A stretch of 21,804 nt of DNA. Source: Candidatus Melainabacteria bacterium (lineage in GTDB: Bacteria; Cyanobacteriota; Vampirovibrionia; Obscuribacterales; Obscuribacteraceae). Position 1 is the first letter of the stretch. Each line of letters begins with the position of its first letter. A program made the translations under genes and the position numbers. Below, one piece after another: positions 7,702-15,690 of this stretch. The DNA is taken from assembly GCA_003151275.1 (NCBI GenBank), contig PLXC01000163.1:1-21804 (forward strand), read 5' to 3'. The notes below the pieces were generated by a model. It saw nothing but the letters and a program-made list of their open reading frames with translations. It was not told the DNA's origin and did not search any database.

Positions 7702-8817
7702 ATGCGAATAGCTCAAATTGCTCCTTTGTACGAGTCCGTGCCTCCTAAAGGGTATGGTGGAACAGAGAGAGTAGTCTCTTGGTTGACAGAGGAATTGGTC
7801 CGAATGGGACACGACGTTACTTTGTTCGCCACAGGTGATTCTGAGACTAATGCGAGGCTGGTGGCTGGTTCGCCTCGAGCGCTGCGTGAAATGAATGGCT
7901 ATGGCGATGCGCTTGCCCATCATTATCTTTTGATGGAACAGCTAGTGAAACGGGCTGACGAGTTCGATATTATCCACGCCCATTTGGATTATTTGATCTT
8001 TCCATTCTTACGCGCCAACAAGTTGAAGTCTGTTACAACTCTGCACGGACGCCTGGACATCCCAAGCCTTGAGCCTTTGTATCGAGAGTTTAAGGACATG
8101 CCGCTTGTATCAATCTCTGATACACAAAGAGCTCCTCTTGCCTTCGCGAATTGGCAAGGCACTGTTTATCACGGTCTGCCGGCTGATCTTTATGAGTTTC
8201 ATGAAAAACCATCTGACTATTTGCTCTTTCTCGGCCGCATTTGTCCAGACAAAGGTGTGGACAAAGCAATCGAAATCGCCACCAGGGCTGGCGTTCCGTT
8301 GAAAATTGCGGCGAAAATCGACCCAGTTGATGTTGAATATTTTGAAAAGGTGATCAAACCTTTGTTAGATCATCCCGGAGTTGAGTTTTTGGGTGAAGCT
8401 AGTCAGGCGCAGAAGAATGAGTTGATCGGTGGAGCTAAAGCAATGCTATTTCCAATTCTTTGGCCCGAACCATTTGGTCTGGTGATGATCGAGTCAATGG
8501 CCTGTGGAACGCCGGTGATTGCCTTCAACTGGGGGTCTGTGCCTGAGGTAATGGAGCACGGTGTAACCGGTTATATTTGCAGCACCACAGATGAAGCGGT
8601 GGAGCATTTAACCGATATCGATCAATTCGATCGAGCCGGTTGCAGAGCCGTTTTTGATCGTCGCTTCACGGTCGCGACTATGGCCCAAGCTTACACCGAT
8701 GTCTACGAGCGTCTCGTGCAAACGGAAGAAAGCCGCAGCTTGTTGTTCTTTGGCAAGCTTAGCAAAGACGTCAACGTCAGACATGAGGATCGTGAGTTCT
8801 CCGCTAAACAGGCTTAG
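7702..8817 (+). CDS. GT4-family glycosyltransferase
   Basis: A 371-residue GT-B-fold retaining glycosyltransferase of family 4, likely cytoplasmic or membrane-associated, that moves a sugar from a nucleotide-sugar to an acceptor. Seen: GGTERVV near the N-terminus (19-25), a start of the donor domain at FLGRICPDKGVDKAI (177-190), and the EX7E signature E256-E264 in PEPFGLVMIESMACGTP, followed by GSVPEVMEHGVTGYI. Family members make glycolipids, exopolysaccharides or small osmolytes; the acceptor cannot be read from sequence. A rich AAAGGGTGGGG precedes the ATG. There are no other glycan genes alongside, so it looks like a single-gene unit. Its TAG stop overlaps the stop codon of the convergent gene. 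Confidence 0.9.
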   Translation: MRIAQIAPLYESVPPKGYGGTERVVSWLTEELVRMGHDVTLFATGDSETNARLVAGSPRALREMNGYGDALAHHYLLMEQLVKRADEFDIIHAHLDYLIFPFLRANKLKSVTTLHGRLDIPSLEPLYREFKDMPLVSISDTQRAPLAFANWQGTVYHGLPADLYEFHEKPSDYLLFLGRICPDKGVDKAIEIATRAGVPLKIAAKIDPVDVEYFEKVIKPLLDHPGVEFLGEASQAQKNELIGGAKAMLFPILWPEPFGLVMIESMACGTPVIAFNWGSVPEVMEHGVTGYICSTTDEAVEHLTDIDQFDRAGCRAVFDRRFTVATMAQAYTDVYERLVQTEESRSLLFFGKLSKDVNVRHEDREFSAKQA

Positions 8818-9596
8818 TGCTTTGTCTTAGTCTTGTCGACGTCGCCCAGCCAATCAAAACTTTCCTTGAGGGAATTTTTGCTTTGTTCGTCGTTGTACAC
8901 CAGGTCTTCGCTTTTGACCTGCTTGTATGATTTCGGAATGACGAAGAGTGAGTCTGTGATTGTCATAGGCTTGATCGATTTTGTCTGCAAAGAAAGAGTG
9001 GTTGCTCCCTCACTATCCATATAAATGACTCGCACGGGAAACTCGTGCAACTTGTTGCTGACGCAGTAGATGCGGGATACGAACTCAGCCATAGGTTTTG
9101 ACAACTTTGTGTCGGTCATGCACCAGGTAGTTGCATTTGCCACACCGGTCATATTGGCCACTTCAAATACACTGCCAGGTCTGGTTTGCGGTCCTGTCAC
9201 ATGTTGGCGAGACAAGTAAAGGATATCGACTTTCTGATTAAGCACGGTGGATTTGCCTTTGTAGAACCATCTTCCCTGTGAGTTCTCATCGCGATGGGCA
9301 GCAAAAACGCGCCCCGAATTTTCGCCTCCGAAGTTTTTGATATCTGTTAAGTAGTAAGTTTTTGACAAGTCATTTAGGATGACGATTTTCCATGCTGGTG
9401 CCTGCATGAACATACTGATTTTCGATAAGTTATTAACGGCTTTAATTCGATTTGCGCTGATAAATATCTGATGCTGCCCGGAGATTTTGCTTTTCTGTTC
9501 AAGCACCCAGCCTGATTCCGTAGACGCTTGCGTCTTAGGGGAGGGGAGAAACAGGAAAAGCATGACTAGTGTTAGACGTAAGATCCAAAGATTCAT
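8814..9596 (-). CDS. secreted protein of unknown function
   Basis: A 260-residue protein with a clear signal peptide (WILRLTLVMLFLFLPS, likely cut after TQA near residue 24). The mature part is rich in beta-type segments and repeatedly reads like a periplasmic sheet protein (ISANRIKAV, WKIVILNDLSKTYYLTD, FVSRIYCVS, FPVRVIYMD). It loosely resembles LolA-like or DUF4412-type periplasmic folds, but no specific family is recognised. Two cysteines (in TTWCMTD and RIYCVSN) might pair. The last 30 residues are charged and Lys-rich. It is convergent with the glycosyltransferase gene, with overlapping stop codons (TTAG at 8814-8817), and has a GGTGA just before the ATG. Confidence 0.75.
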   Translation of the reverse strand: MNLWILRLTLVMLFLFLPSPKTQASTESGWVLEQKSKISGQHQIFISANRIKAVNNLSKISMFMQAPAWKIVILNDLSKTYYLTDIKNFGGENSGRVFAAHRDENSQGRWFYKGKSTVLNQKVDILYLSRQHVTGPQTRPGSVFEVANMTGVANATTWCMTDTKLSKPMAEFVSRIYCVSNKLHEFPVRVIYMDSEGATTLSLQTKSIKPMTITDSLFVIPKSYKQVKSEDLVYNDEQSKNSLKESFDWLGDVDKTKTKH

Positions 9597-9750
9597 TCTT
9601 CACCGCCTGGATACGCCTCTCGGATATCGTAGCATTTCCACCGTGTAGTCTTATTGTGGTATCACATACAGTATCAAACAGTGAAATATCTATTTGCTTG
9701 TTTGAAAACAGCAACAGACCTTGACTTGCCACTCTGATTACAACCTAAAC

Positions 9751-9765
9751 TGAGAATGATTCTCT
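9751..9765. promoter_or_regulatory. candidate Fur-type binding site
   Basis: TGAGAATGATTCTCT contains a perfect GAGAAT-G-ATTCTC inverted repeat. This matches the 7-1-7 Fur layout (TGATAAT-n-ATTATCA) at 12 of the 14 arm positions if G/C are accepted at the symmetric fourth base. It lies 155 bases upstream of the minus-strand secreted-protein start and about 195 bases upstream of ylqD, so it could control either gene. Its meaning depends on whether this organism uses Fur. Confidence 0.35.
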
Positions 9766-9887
9766 TGACGACAAGTGATGAAATCACGTGACTAAATATT
9801 TGCTTCTGTTTATCGGTAGTCGGTATCTTGTAAAACCGCATGCAGCCTGGAAGCGCCGCTTTTGTGTACTTAGCTCTTGGGACGCTT

Positions 9888-9917
9888 TTGGTAGCTGCAC
9901 GGCGCTTCTGCTAAACT
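9888..9917 (+). promoter_or_regulatory. possible extended -10 promoter for the ylqD-like gene
   Basis: TTGGTA (9888-9893), an 18-base spacer and TAAACT (9912-9917), with the extended -10 dinucleotide TG at 9909-9910. Predicted transcript start near 9924 gives a leader of about 37 bases ending in AGGAGG. Confidence 0.4.
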
Positions 9918-9960
9918 ACAGACGGAAGATTCGATTGGGTGCCTTGGTTAGGAGGAATAG

Positions 9961-10398
9961 ATGGTTGAGTCCATTCAGCTCGTGCGACAGATTGCAGTCA
10001 GAGCAATTGTCACAGAGAACTTCAAGAACCAGGTCGGGCAGGAAATTAATCGAAATCTTCAGCAGATAGATGCCGAACTTCAGCAGCTGGAGTTCAAAGG
10101 CAAGCGCGCTATTGCAGACATCGAAAAACGAACGGCTGGTGTCGTTACTGCCGACGCGCGCGTGCAGGTGGAAACGATCAGGCAGCAAGTTGAGAGCGAG
10201 AAGATGCGCCTCTTGCAGTTGAAGGAAGAAATGCAGGGTCAATTTCAAGCTTTGAATGAGTTGCCTCTGGGCAGCGTCGTCACACAATTTACGGTCGAAA
10301 ATCCGGTCGAGGTTCGCATCGGCGAGAATATTTTTCAACGCCTCGAAGGCGGGGAAATTCTAGTCAAAGACGGCGTAATCCAAGAAATACGGGTCTAA
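9961..10398 (+). CDS. ylqD: YlqD-family coiled-coil protein
   Basis: A 145-residue protein resembling the YlqD family found in Firmicutes and Cyanobacteria; its function is not established. Residues 1-20 resemble the conserved start (VRQIAVRAIVTENFK). Residues about 25-105 form a long charged coiled coil (QQIDAELQQLEFKGKRAI and later QQVESEKMRLLQLKEEMQ). The C-terminal 40 residues form a small beta-rich domain (QFTVENPVEVRIG, EILVKDGVIQEIRV). Start chosen from AGGAGG 5 bases before the ATG. No ribosomal-protein neighbours are present, unlike the Bacillus ylqD locus. Confidence 0.8.
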   Translation: MVESIQLVRQIAVRAIVTENFKNQVGQEINRNLQQIDAELQQLEFKGKRAIADIEKRTAGVVTADARVQVETIRQQVESEKMRLLQLKEEMQGQFQALNELPLGSVVTQFTVENPVEVRIGENIFQRLEGGEILVKDGVIQEIRV

Positions 10399-10607
10399 CG
10401 GCAGCGCTAGTGCAGGCGCCGACGTGGCCGGATTATGTCTAATGTGAACAAAGGCTGGGGTCAAACCAGGCGCGATAATGTGCTGGCTGCCCGGCTATGA
10501 GAAACTACTTTTGGAATTTTAAATATCAAGCGCTGTCCAGATGAAACTTTTTGGGGCGCCTGTCAGTCGCATACACGTGGACAAGTATAGAAAGTGGGGA
10601 ATTGCAG

Positions 10608-10886
10608 ATGTTGAAGAACGTTTTTAACTTTAAATGGCTACAAGTGGTATTTTTTGCCGGTTGCGCAACGGGCGCAGTTGCCGGTGCTCTAGCTGGTATG
10701 GGAATGGGTTTTGGTGCTGGTCTTTTGTTGGCTCAGAAACCCGGTAAGGATCTTAGAGATGAACTTACCGATAAGACACTAAACATGGTTGATGGCGTTA
10801 AAACTAAAGCTGGTGAAGTGAAAGAGAAAATGGACACATTTGTCTCGTCACGTCAACACGACGGACAATTCGAAAGCAATAGCTAA
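10608..10886 (+). CDS. small YtxH-like membrane protein
   Basis: A 92-residue protein with one glycine-rich membrane segment (residues about 10-40, LQVVFFAGCATGAVAGALAGMGMGFGAGLLLA) followed by QKPGKDLRDELTDK and an amphipathic charged helix. This layout, a Gly-rich hydrophobic segment ending in LLLA-x-KxGKxLR, is that of YtxH-domain proteins, often linked to general stress in other bacteria. The start is taken at the ATG at 10608, where GGGGA lies 7 bases upstream. A longer frame from 10551 adds 19 residues of unlikely composition. Two terminator-like hairpins follow, so it is probably the end of a transcript. Confidence 0.75.
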   Translation: MLKNVFNFKWLQVVFFAGCATGAVAGALAGMGMGFGAGLLLAQKPGKDLRDELTDKTLNMVDGVKTKAGEVKEKMDTFVSSRQHDGQFESNS

Positions 10887-10908
10887 TTGCATTGCGGATT
10901 GGATTATC

Positions 10909-10966
10909 AAACGGATGGCTCCTTGGAGTCATCCGTTTTGGCAGAAGGACGCTCAGTCCGTTTTTT
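10909..10966 (+). terminator. tandem terminators with repeated CCGTTTT elements
   Basis: First hairpin: AACGGATGGCTCC (10910-10922) pairs with GGAGTCATCCGTT (10925-10937, one G-U), followed by TTTT. Second: GGAC (10947-10950), 5-base loop, GTCC (10956-10959), then GTTTTTT. The unit RTCCGTTTT-GCAGAAGG occurs twice, and a third RTCCGTTTT follows at about 10988-10996. This suggests local duplication of the terminator sequence. Confidence 0.7.
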
Positions 10967-11151
10967 GATTTTGCAGAAGGCTGACCAATCCGTTTTCCTT
11001 GTACCGCCGTGACTTCGAGAGAACATTCAATTAAGAACTGGACGGGCGATACCATATGTGGTGATAATGGAGCGGGAACTTTCAATCCGCGCCCAAGACT
11101 GACCTTCTGGTTGTGAGCTTACTCTCGCCGCGTTCCTTTCTAGTACGAAGC

Positions 11152-11182
11152 AAAAAAACCGACGCATTCCGTCGGTTTTTGT
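11152..11182. terminator. bidirectional terminator downstream of rpoD
   Basis: A run of A leads into ACCGACG (11158-11164), a 5-base loop and CGTCGGT (11170-11176), then TTTT. Including the A/T flanks, 11 bases pair on each side, so it can stop transcripts on both strands. It lies about 50 bases past the rpoD stop codon and faces any read-through from the YtxH gene. Confidence 0.85.
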
Positions 11183-11229
11183 GATTTTTTGTTTTTGTGA
11201 TTTTGTCGCTCGATTTCGCGGGCCAACGA

Positions 11230-12228
11230 TTACTCGTGCAAATAGTCTTTCAATTTCGATGTCACTTTCGATTGGCGGAGGGCTCTTAGAGCTTTCAACT
11301 CTATTTGTCTCGTTCTTTCTCTGGTGATACCAACCATCTTTCCAACTTGCTCAAGAGTGCGTTGTTTGCCATCATTCAGGCCGAATCTCAAAATGAGCAC
11401 ATCTCTTTCACGAGGTGTGAGCGTTGAGAGCACCCCTCTGATGTCTGACGCCATCAAGCTAGCTTCGGTTGAATCCTCAGGTCTAGTTGAATTTTCGTCT
11501 TCAACAAGCTCGGCCAGTGAGTTGTCGTCATCCTCACCGTAAGGTGTGTCTAACGAGAGAGGTAAGCGATTGGCAGCCAGAATTTCTTTAACCTTTGTCA
11601 TGGTCACGTTCATTCCTGTTGCCAATTCTTCCATCGTTGGCCGACGTCCAAGATCTTGCGATAGTTTTCGCGTCACTTTTCGCAAATTATTGATGGTTTC
11701 GACCATGTGCACGGGCACTCTAATCGTGCGTGACTTGTCAGCCAACGCGCGCGTTATGCCTTGCCTGATCCACCACGTTGCGTAAGTGGAGAACTTGTAA
11801 CCTCGTTCTGCATCAAATTTTTCTGCGGCCCGAATCAGACCAACGTTACCTTCCTGAATCAGATCCAAGAACGGCAGACCGCGACCCTGATACTTTTTCG
11901 CTACGCTCACAACCAATCTTAGATTGGATTGGACGAGACGTTTTTTGGCGATCATGTCGCCTTTTGCGATTCTTCGGGCTAATTCGATTTCTTCTGATGC
12001 GGCCAGCAGTTTTATTCGACCGATCGAGCGAAGGTAGAACTGGACTGGATCTTCAGCTACTATTCCCCTAGCTCTCGTTCTTGCCGCGCGAGGTTCTTCG
12101 AAGTCATCGGACTCTTCTTGTCCAATTAGACTTCCGTCGATTTCATCTCCGGCGAACGGAAACCCTGAGGTACCTGGTAGCAGGTCGTCCAGGTTATCAT
12201 CTACTGCTACTGCGAACTTTCTTGTCAT
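11230..12228 (-). CDS. rpoD: primary sigma-70 factor (RpoD/SigA)
   Basis: Directs RNA polymerase to housekeeping promoters. In 332 residues it has region 1.2 (59-90, [13 protein letters not shown]), region 2 (about 95-165, with [27 protein letters not shown] and the -10 recognition segment [16 protein letters not shown]), region 3 (about 170-250) and region 4 (about 265-332, [13 protein letters not shown] and the -35 helix-turn-helix [20 protein letters not shown]). Region 1.1 is absent; the first 55 residues are acidic and variable, as in cyanobacterial SigA. One oddity: the usual RERIRQIE motif in region 4 reads RERTRQIE. No clear Shine-Dalgarno precedes the ATG. Whether it is the primary factor or a close group 2 paralogue cannot be settled from one copy. 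Confidence 0.92.
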   Translation of the reverse strand: MTRKFAVAVDDNLDDLLPGTSGFPFAGDEIDGSLIGQEESDDFEEPRAARTRARGIVAEDPVQFYLRSIGRIKLLAASEEIELARRIAKGDMIAKKRLVQSNLRLVVSVAKKYQGRGLPFLDLIQEGNVGLIRAAEKFDAERGYKFSTYATWWIRQGITRALADKSRTIRVPVHMVETINNLRKVTRKLSQDLGRRPTMEELATGMNVTMTKVKEILAANRLPLSLDTPYGEDDDNSLAELVEDENSTRPEDSTEASLMASDIRGVLSTLTPRERDVLILRFGLNDGKQRTLEQVGKMVGITRERTRQIELKALRALRQSKVTSKLKDYLHE

Positions 12229-12475
12229 AGTTTTTCATCGGCGCTTGGCCGCTCTTATAGATTCCATTTGGTACTCGGTCCTCAATATTGGCGTTGTACC
12301 AGTGATCCGACTTTTGAAAAGGCGCTGTAAAACCCGCCTATATAAGACGTGAAAGATCCTTCTTAAAGCCCGCCAAGATATTGAGACGCCTCTCTTATTT
12401 AAATGTTCCGTTTGGCTCTTGGTAATCGGGTTAACCCTAGATCTCGTCCACTTTACGGGCTCTTTACTTGTTCCT
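12229..12475. other. intergenic region between ccsA and rpoD
   Basis: About 247 bases that should carry the rpoD promoter on the minus strand. No confident -35/-10 pair is seen; TATAAG and TATATA sequences occur on the minus strand, without good partners. A perfect palindrome GGGTTAACCC lies at 12428-12437. There is no clear terminator for the upstream ccsA operon, so read-through into rpoD is possible. Confidence 0.4.
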
Positions 12476-13465
12476 TCACTTAAACTTACCGTAGCTGTGT
12501 AATCCGCCAAATCCGAGCGAATTGAAACCCAGGTAAGTGAGCAATGTGAGTAGCAAACCAGCGACTGAAACGAGCGACAGTTTCTCGGCTGAGGCTTCGT
12601 GATGGATGCGCAAATGGATATATGCGGCATAGCTCAACCAAGTCACCAGTGCCATCGATTCCTTCGGGTCCCAGGACCAGTATGTGCCCCAGGCGTGGTT
12701 GGCCCATAGCCCACCTGTGATCACGCCGATAGTGAGCAAGGGGAAGCCAATTGCAATGGCGCGATAGCTGACGTCATCGTACAACTCAACTTGTTTCAGG
12801 TTGGGCTCTCCTTTCGTATACTTCAAGCTGTACCAAGCACCGATCGTGCCGCAAAGGCTACCGCCGACGAAAAGAAGTTGTAGCCATTTGGTGTCGACTG
12901 AAGTGAATGTACCGAGTCCTATCGCAGTGAATGCCAAAACGATAGTTCCAATCGCCAGTCCAAGCGATACATTGCGACGGGCATGATACAGCTCAATTAA
13001 ACCGGACAAACCGCTTAAAAAGAACATGGCATATGAAACTATTAGTGGTGGCACATGAATCTGTCGCCAGTAACTGACAAGGGCAGGCACCAGGGGCGTG
13101 ATTGTCTGCTGATTGGCCGGCAGCCAGCTTCCATACAAGAACATCGTCGCAGCCAGCAAAGCGGCTAGCCAACCCAATTGACGAATACCATAAGCGCTGG
13201 CAAGCGCCAGATAACCGCCCATTGTAGCCCAAGCAAACCAGAGCAACGACTCGTAAAGGTTAGCGAGTGGGAAGCGTTGAGCCTCAACTCCTCTAGCAAT
13301 GATCGCCAGTGTGAGAGCGACGAATCCAACTGCCATGACTATTGAAGCGGCTTTGAGCATCTTGTCATGCCATTTCTTGACGCCATTTGAAGCGACGAAA
13401 ACCCAGAACGACATCACCGATGAGATGCCTGCTGTGTTGGTCAAAGCCAGCTGGAAATCAGACAT
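12476..13465 (-). CDS. ccsA: cytochrome c biogenesis protein CcsA (System II)
   Basis: An integral membrane protein that, with Ccs1/ResB, carries haem to the outside of the membrane and attaches it to CxxCH motifs of apocytochromes c. The 329-residue chain has about eight hydrophobic segments. The haem-handling WWD-type motif is at 254-269 (WANHAWGTYWSWDPKE), and candidate haem-ligand histidines are H137, H257 and H323. A further motif, FPLANLYESLLWFAW (65-79), is typical of the family. Its start overlaps the end of the resB gene by 8 bases, which fits a fixed ratio of the two partners. Its likely client in this window is the cytochrome at 3649-4104. Confidence 0.93.
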   Translation of the reverse strand: MSDFQLALTNTAGISSVMSFWVFVASNGVKKWHDKMLKAASIVMAVGFVALTLAIIARGVEAQRFPLANLYESLLWFAWATMGGYLALASAYGIRQLGWLAALLAATMFLYGSWLPANQQTITPLVPALVSYWRQIHVPPLIVSYAMFFLSGLSGLIELYHARRNVSLGLAIGTIVLAFTAIGLGTFTSVDTKWLQLLFVGGSLCGTIGAWYSLKYTKGEPNLKQVELYDDVSYRAIAIGFPLLTIGVITGGLWANHAWGTYWSWDPKESMALVTWLSYAAYIHLRIHHEASAEKLSLVSVAGLLLTLLTYLGFNSLGFGGLHSYGKFK

Positions 13466-14954
13466 TTGAATCGTTACTCCTTGAAGATGTCGGGCTTGAT
13501 TGCGCCAGGGTCAGACTATCCGAGGATAGTCTAGGAAGGCTGCTCGTCTGATCCGGATGTTCGTACTCTAACTGCGGATCGACAGTTGTCGCCACTACAG
13601 GCGCCGGCAATTCAGTTTGAATTGCCTCGATTATTTTTGTGATCAGACGTTCAAAACCTACTTTAGATTTCTTTGACTTTCCACCAATCGACACTGTGGA
13701 GCCTGCTTCAGAGCCATCCTTGGAGACGCTTACCCAAACATGTCTAAATGGAATTGCGGCAAGCAGAACGCCAACTATGATGAATGCAAAAGCGACATAC
13801 GTGATCGGTAGTCCGGGATCAGACTTATACTGCAAGCCAGTGACCGGAATGGGGCGCACGTACTTGATCTCAACGCTGCCTAGTTTTATCGATTTGCCTT
13901 GAGGAATTTCACCGATTAGTTTGGGACTTTCCCATTCAGGGCGCTTGGCGAAAAGGCGCATCGGCATCGTTTGATTACGCAGCGACAAAATCAAAATTGT
14001 TTCTGGATCGAGAGGCAGGAAAGCTGCATACAGTTTGCCCATCGGACGCAAATCGAGGGCTCGCTCGCGTCCATTGAAGGATACGATTAATTGATCCAAT
14101 CCCCAGCTTGATTGATAGACGTCGACTCCATCATAGGAAAGTGGTTCGTTGACAAAGATTTGCTTCTTCTCTAAAACTTTGCCCTTGGCATCTACGACAG
14201 CCAGGTCTGAGAACCATTGCTTTGCTTCGCCGCTTTCATAGTCTTCGCGTCTGGTGGCATCAACGTGCACTTTCCAAGTCGGCAACTTTCCTACCCATTG
14301 TTTAGAGTGTTCTGAATCTTGAAAAGAAAGATTGTCGCCGAGACGAATTGGTTTAAAGCCAGAAAATCCAGTCCAAGAAGTTATACTCACGCCCAGCAAC
14401 AAAGACAGCAAACCGATGTGCGTCACAGTCGGCGCATATCTGCCTAACTTGCCAAATTCAGCCGCCAGTTGGTCACCGTGCACAACGGTTTTAAAGCCCC
14501 GCCGCTGCAATTTGATTTGCAATTTTTCCAGCGTTTCAGCCGGACTGGCCCCGACTGCAAAGCTTCTGTTGAATGGCATTTTGGCAATTTGATCTGGGCT
14601 GAAAAATTGCAATGGCAATTTAAGCAAGCGCAGTTTCGGAAACACTTTTTCGATGCTGCCAACAACCATATTCATGCTCAGCAAAGCAATCAGGATTAGA
14701 AAGAACGGCGTATGAAAGATGTCCGTAACGCCCCAGTTGTGGAGGTTTACAGCCATCTCTTCGCCGAATTGTTCGATTACTTTTTCCTGTCCCACAGTTG
14801 CTTCTTGTGGACACCAAGCTCCAATCAAAATTGTGGTGGCACAAAGGACCAGCAAAAATATAGTCAAGCGAACTGACGCGAAAATGGAAATTGGTCCACG
14901 AAAAATGGGGCGTGAATTCAGGTCAGCTATTTTGCTTGATTTTCTTTCTGCCAT
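13458..14954 (-). CDS. ccs1: cytochrome c biogenesis protein Ccs1/ResB
   Basis: The partner of CcsA in System II cytochrome c maturation. The 498-residue protein has three N-terminal membrane segments (about residues 28-50, 85-100 and 175-192), a large extracytoplasmic domain (about 195-385) and a fourth membrane helix (ITYVAFAFIIVGVLLAAIPF). The cytoplasmic tail of about 90 residues is Ser/Thr/Pro-rich and probably disordered. Its ATG overlaps the stop codon of the preceding gene as TAATG, a typical coupled start. A 9-bp-arm inverted repeat at 13513-13532 falls in the last codons, just upstream of ccsA. Confidence 0.92.
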   Translation of the reverse strand: MAERKSSKIADLNSRPIFRGPISIFASVRLTIFLLVLCATTILIGAWCPQEATVGQEKVIEQFGEEMAVNLHNWGVTDIFHTPFFLILIALLSMNMVVGSIEKVFPKLRLLKLPLQFFSPDQIAKMPFNRSFAVGASPAETLEKLQIKLQRRGFKTVVHGDQLAAEFGKLGRYAPTVTHIGLLSLLLGVSITSWTGFSGFKPIRLGDNLSFQDSEHSKQWVGKLPTWKVHVDATRREDYESGEAKQWFSDLAVVDAKGKVLEKKQIFVNEPLSYDGVDVYQSSWGLDQLIVSFNGRERALDLRPMGKLYAAFLPLDPETILILSLRNQTMPMRLFAKRPEWESPKLIGEIPQGKSIKLGSVEIKYVRPIPVTGLQYKSDPGLPITYVAFAFIIVGVLLAAIPFRHVWVSVSKDGSEAGSTVSIGGKSKKSKVGFERLITKIIEAIQTELPAPVVATTVDPQLEYEHPDQTSSLPRLSSDSLTLAQSSPTSSRSNDSNV

Positions 14955-15682
14955 TAAGCTGGTTCTGCCTGTGGCAATTTGTGGGTAAGAATAATTCTTT
15001 CGACAAGCGAATCAGCCTCTTCGAAGCTCTGTCTTTGCAGGGCAAGAAAGATATCTTCGCAGTTATACAGTTCTTTAGTTACCTGAATGAGATTGTTTTC
15101 GATTTGAAAATGAGGATCGTTCGAAAGGTTCGCCAATTTTTCACTCAATCGATCCAGAAATAGAACATATTTGTCGATATGCGTGACGAATGAAGCTTCA
15201 ATGCGTTGGAGAATCGCGCGTTCAGATGCTTGTGAGACAGCGTCAGCAGAGACGCTGATTTTCAGATGTCCTCGCTTCAAGACACTGGGCGTGATGAAAG
15301 ACGAACCCTTGGCCTGATTGACTCCGAAAGCAAGCAGGTTGGCGTTCTGGGCAGCTTGTATGACTTTCCAGTTGCCGGCGTCATCATGGTCCATCGCAAA
15401 AACCAGAAAATATGCCTTCTGCCTGAATTTAGCGCGATCCGTGTCATCGAATTGACGTCGAGCTACTTTGACTCGATCGCCGTATGTGATTTGCAGTTCC
15501 TGCAGTTCTGCCATCAAATGTGGTGCTACTACATCAACGTTTGCACCGAAGTCGAGCAAACGGGTTACCTCAAACAGCGCGTCTTTCTGGCCACCGAAAA
15601 CAAAAGCCCTTTTCCCCGCAACCTCTATATTGATCGGGTAAAACGACGACGATTGTTTAGAATGAGAATCGCTTTTAGTCAT
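14954..15682 (-). CDS. siroheme synthase N-terminal-type (precorrin-2 dehydrogenase-like) protein
   Basis: Resembles the NAD-dependent dehydrogenase/ferrochelatase domain of CysG and Met8, which turns precorrin-2 into sirohydrochlorin and then siroheme. In 242 residues it has the opening FYPINIEVAGKRAFVFGG (14-31), a Rossmann-type turn, LLDFGANVDVVAP (42-54), an acidic active-site region (FAMDHDD), VNQAKGSSFITPSVLKRGHLKISVSA, and an unfamiliar C-terminal extension. Two departures: the third Gly of the nucleotide-binding GGG is Gln, and the usual STGGxSP segment reads SADAVSQ. The domain is recognisable, but chelatase or dehydrogenase activity may be altered. It lies between the polyprenyl synthase gene (8 bases away) and ccs1 (overlap TAATG), so it probably works in tetrapyrrole supply for cytochromes. 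Confidence 0.82.
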   Translation of the reverse strand: MTKSDSHSKQSSSFYPINIEVAGKRAFVFGGQKDALFEVTRLLDFGANVDVVAPHLMAELQELQITYGDRVKVARRQFDDTDRAKFRQKAYFLVFAMDHDDAGNWKVIQAAQNANLLAFGVNQAKGSSFITPSVLKRGHLKISVSADAVSQASERAILQRIEASFVTHIDKYVLFLDRLSEKLANLSNDPHFQIENNLIQVTKELYNCEDIFLALQRQSFEEADSLVERIILTHKLPQAEPA

Positions 15683-15690
15683 CGGCTGCT

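Larger units (their letters stand above)
9597..9960. other. divergent regulatory region with a Fur-like palindrome
   Basis: About 364 bases between the secreted-protein gene (minus) and the ylqD-like gene (plus). It contains a Fur-type palindrome at 9751-9765 and a plausible promoter at 9888-9917 for ylqD. A 93-residue plus-strand frame starting with GTG at 9788 runs into ylqD in another frame, has no ribosome site and an odd composition, and is not accepted as a gene. Confidence 0.5.

Noticed and set aside
9788..10069. Plus-strand frame of 93 residues starting with GTG
   Set aside because: It has no ribosome site, is rich in Arg, Ser and Cys, and overlaps the well-supported ylqD-like gene in another frame.
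11030..11150. Possible tRNA because of a TTCAATCC-like segment
   Set aside because: The acceptor, D and anticodon arms cannot be paired around it.
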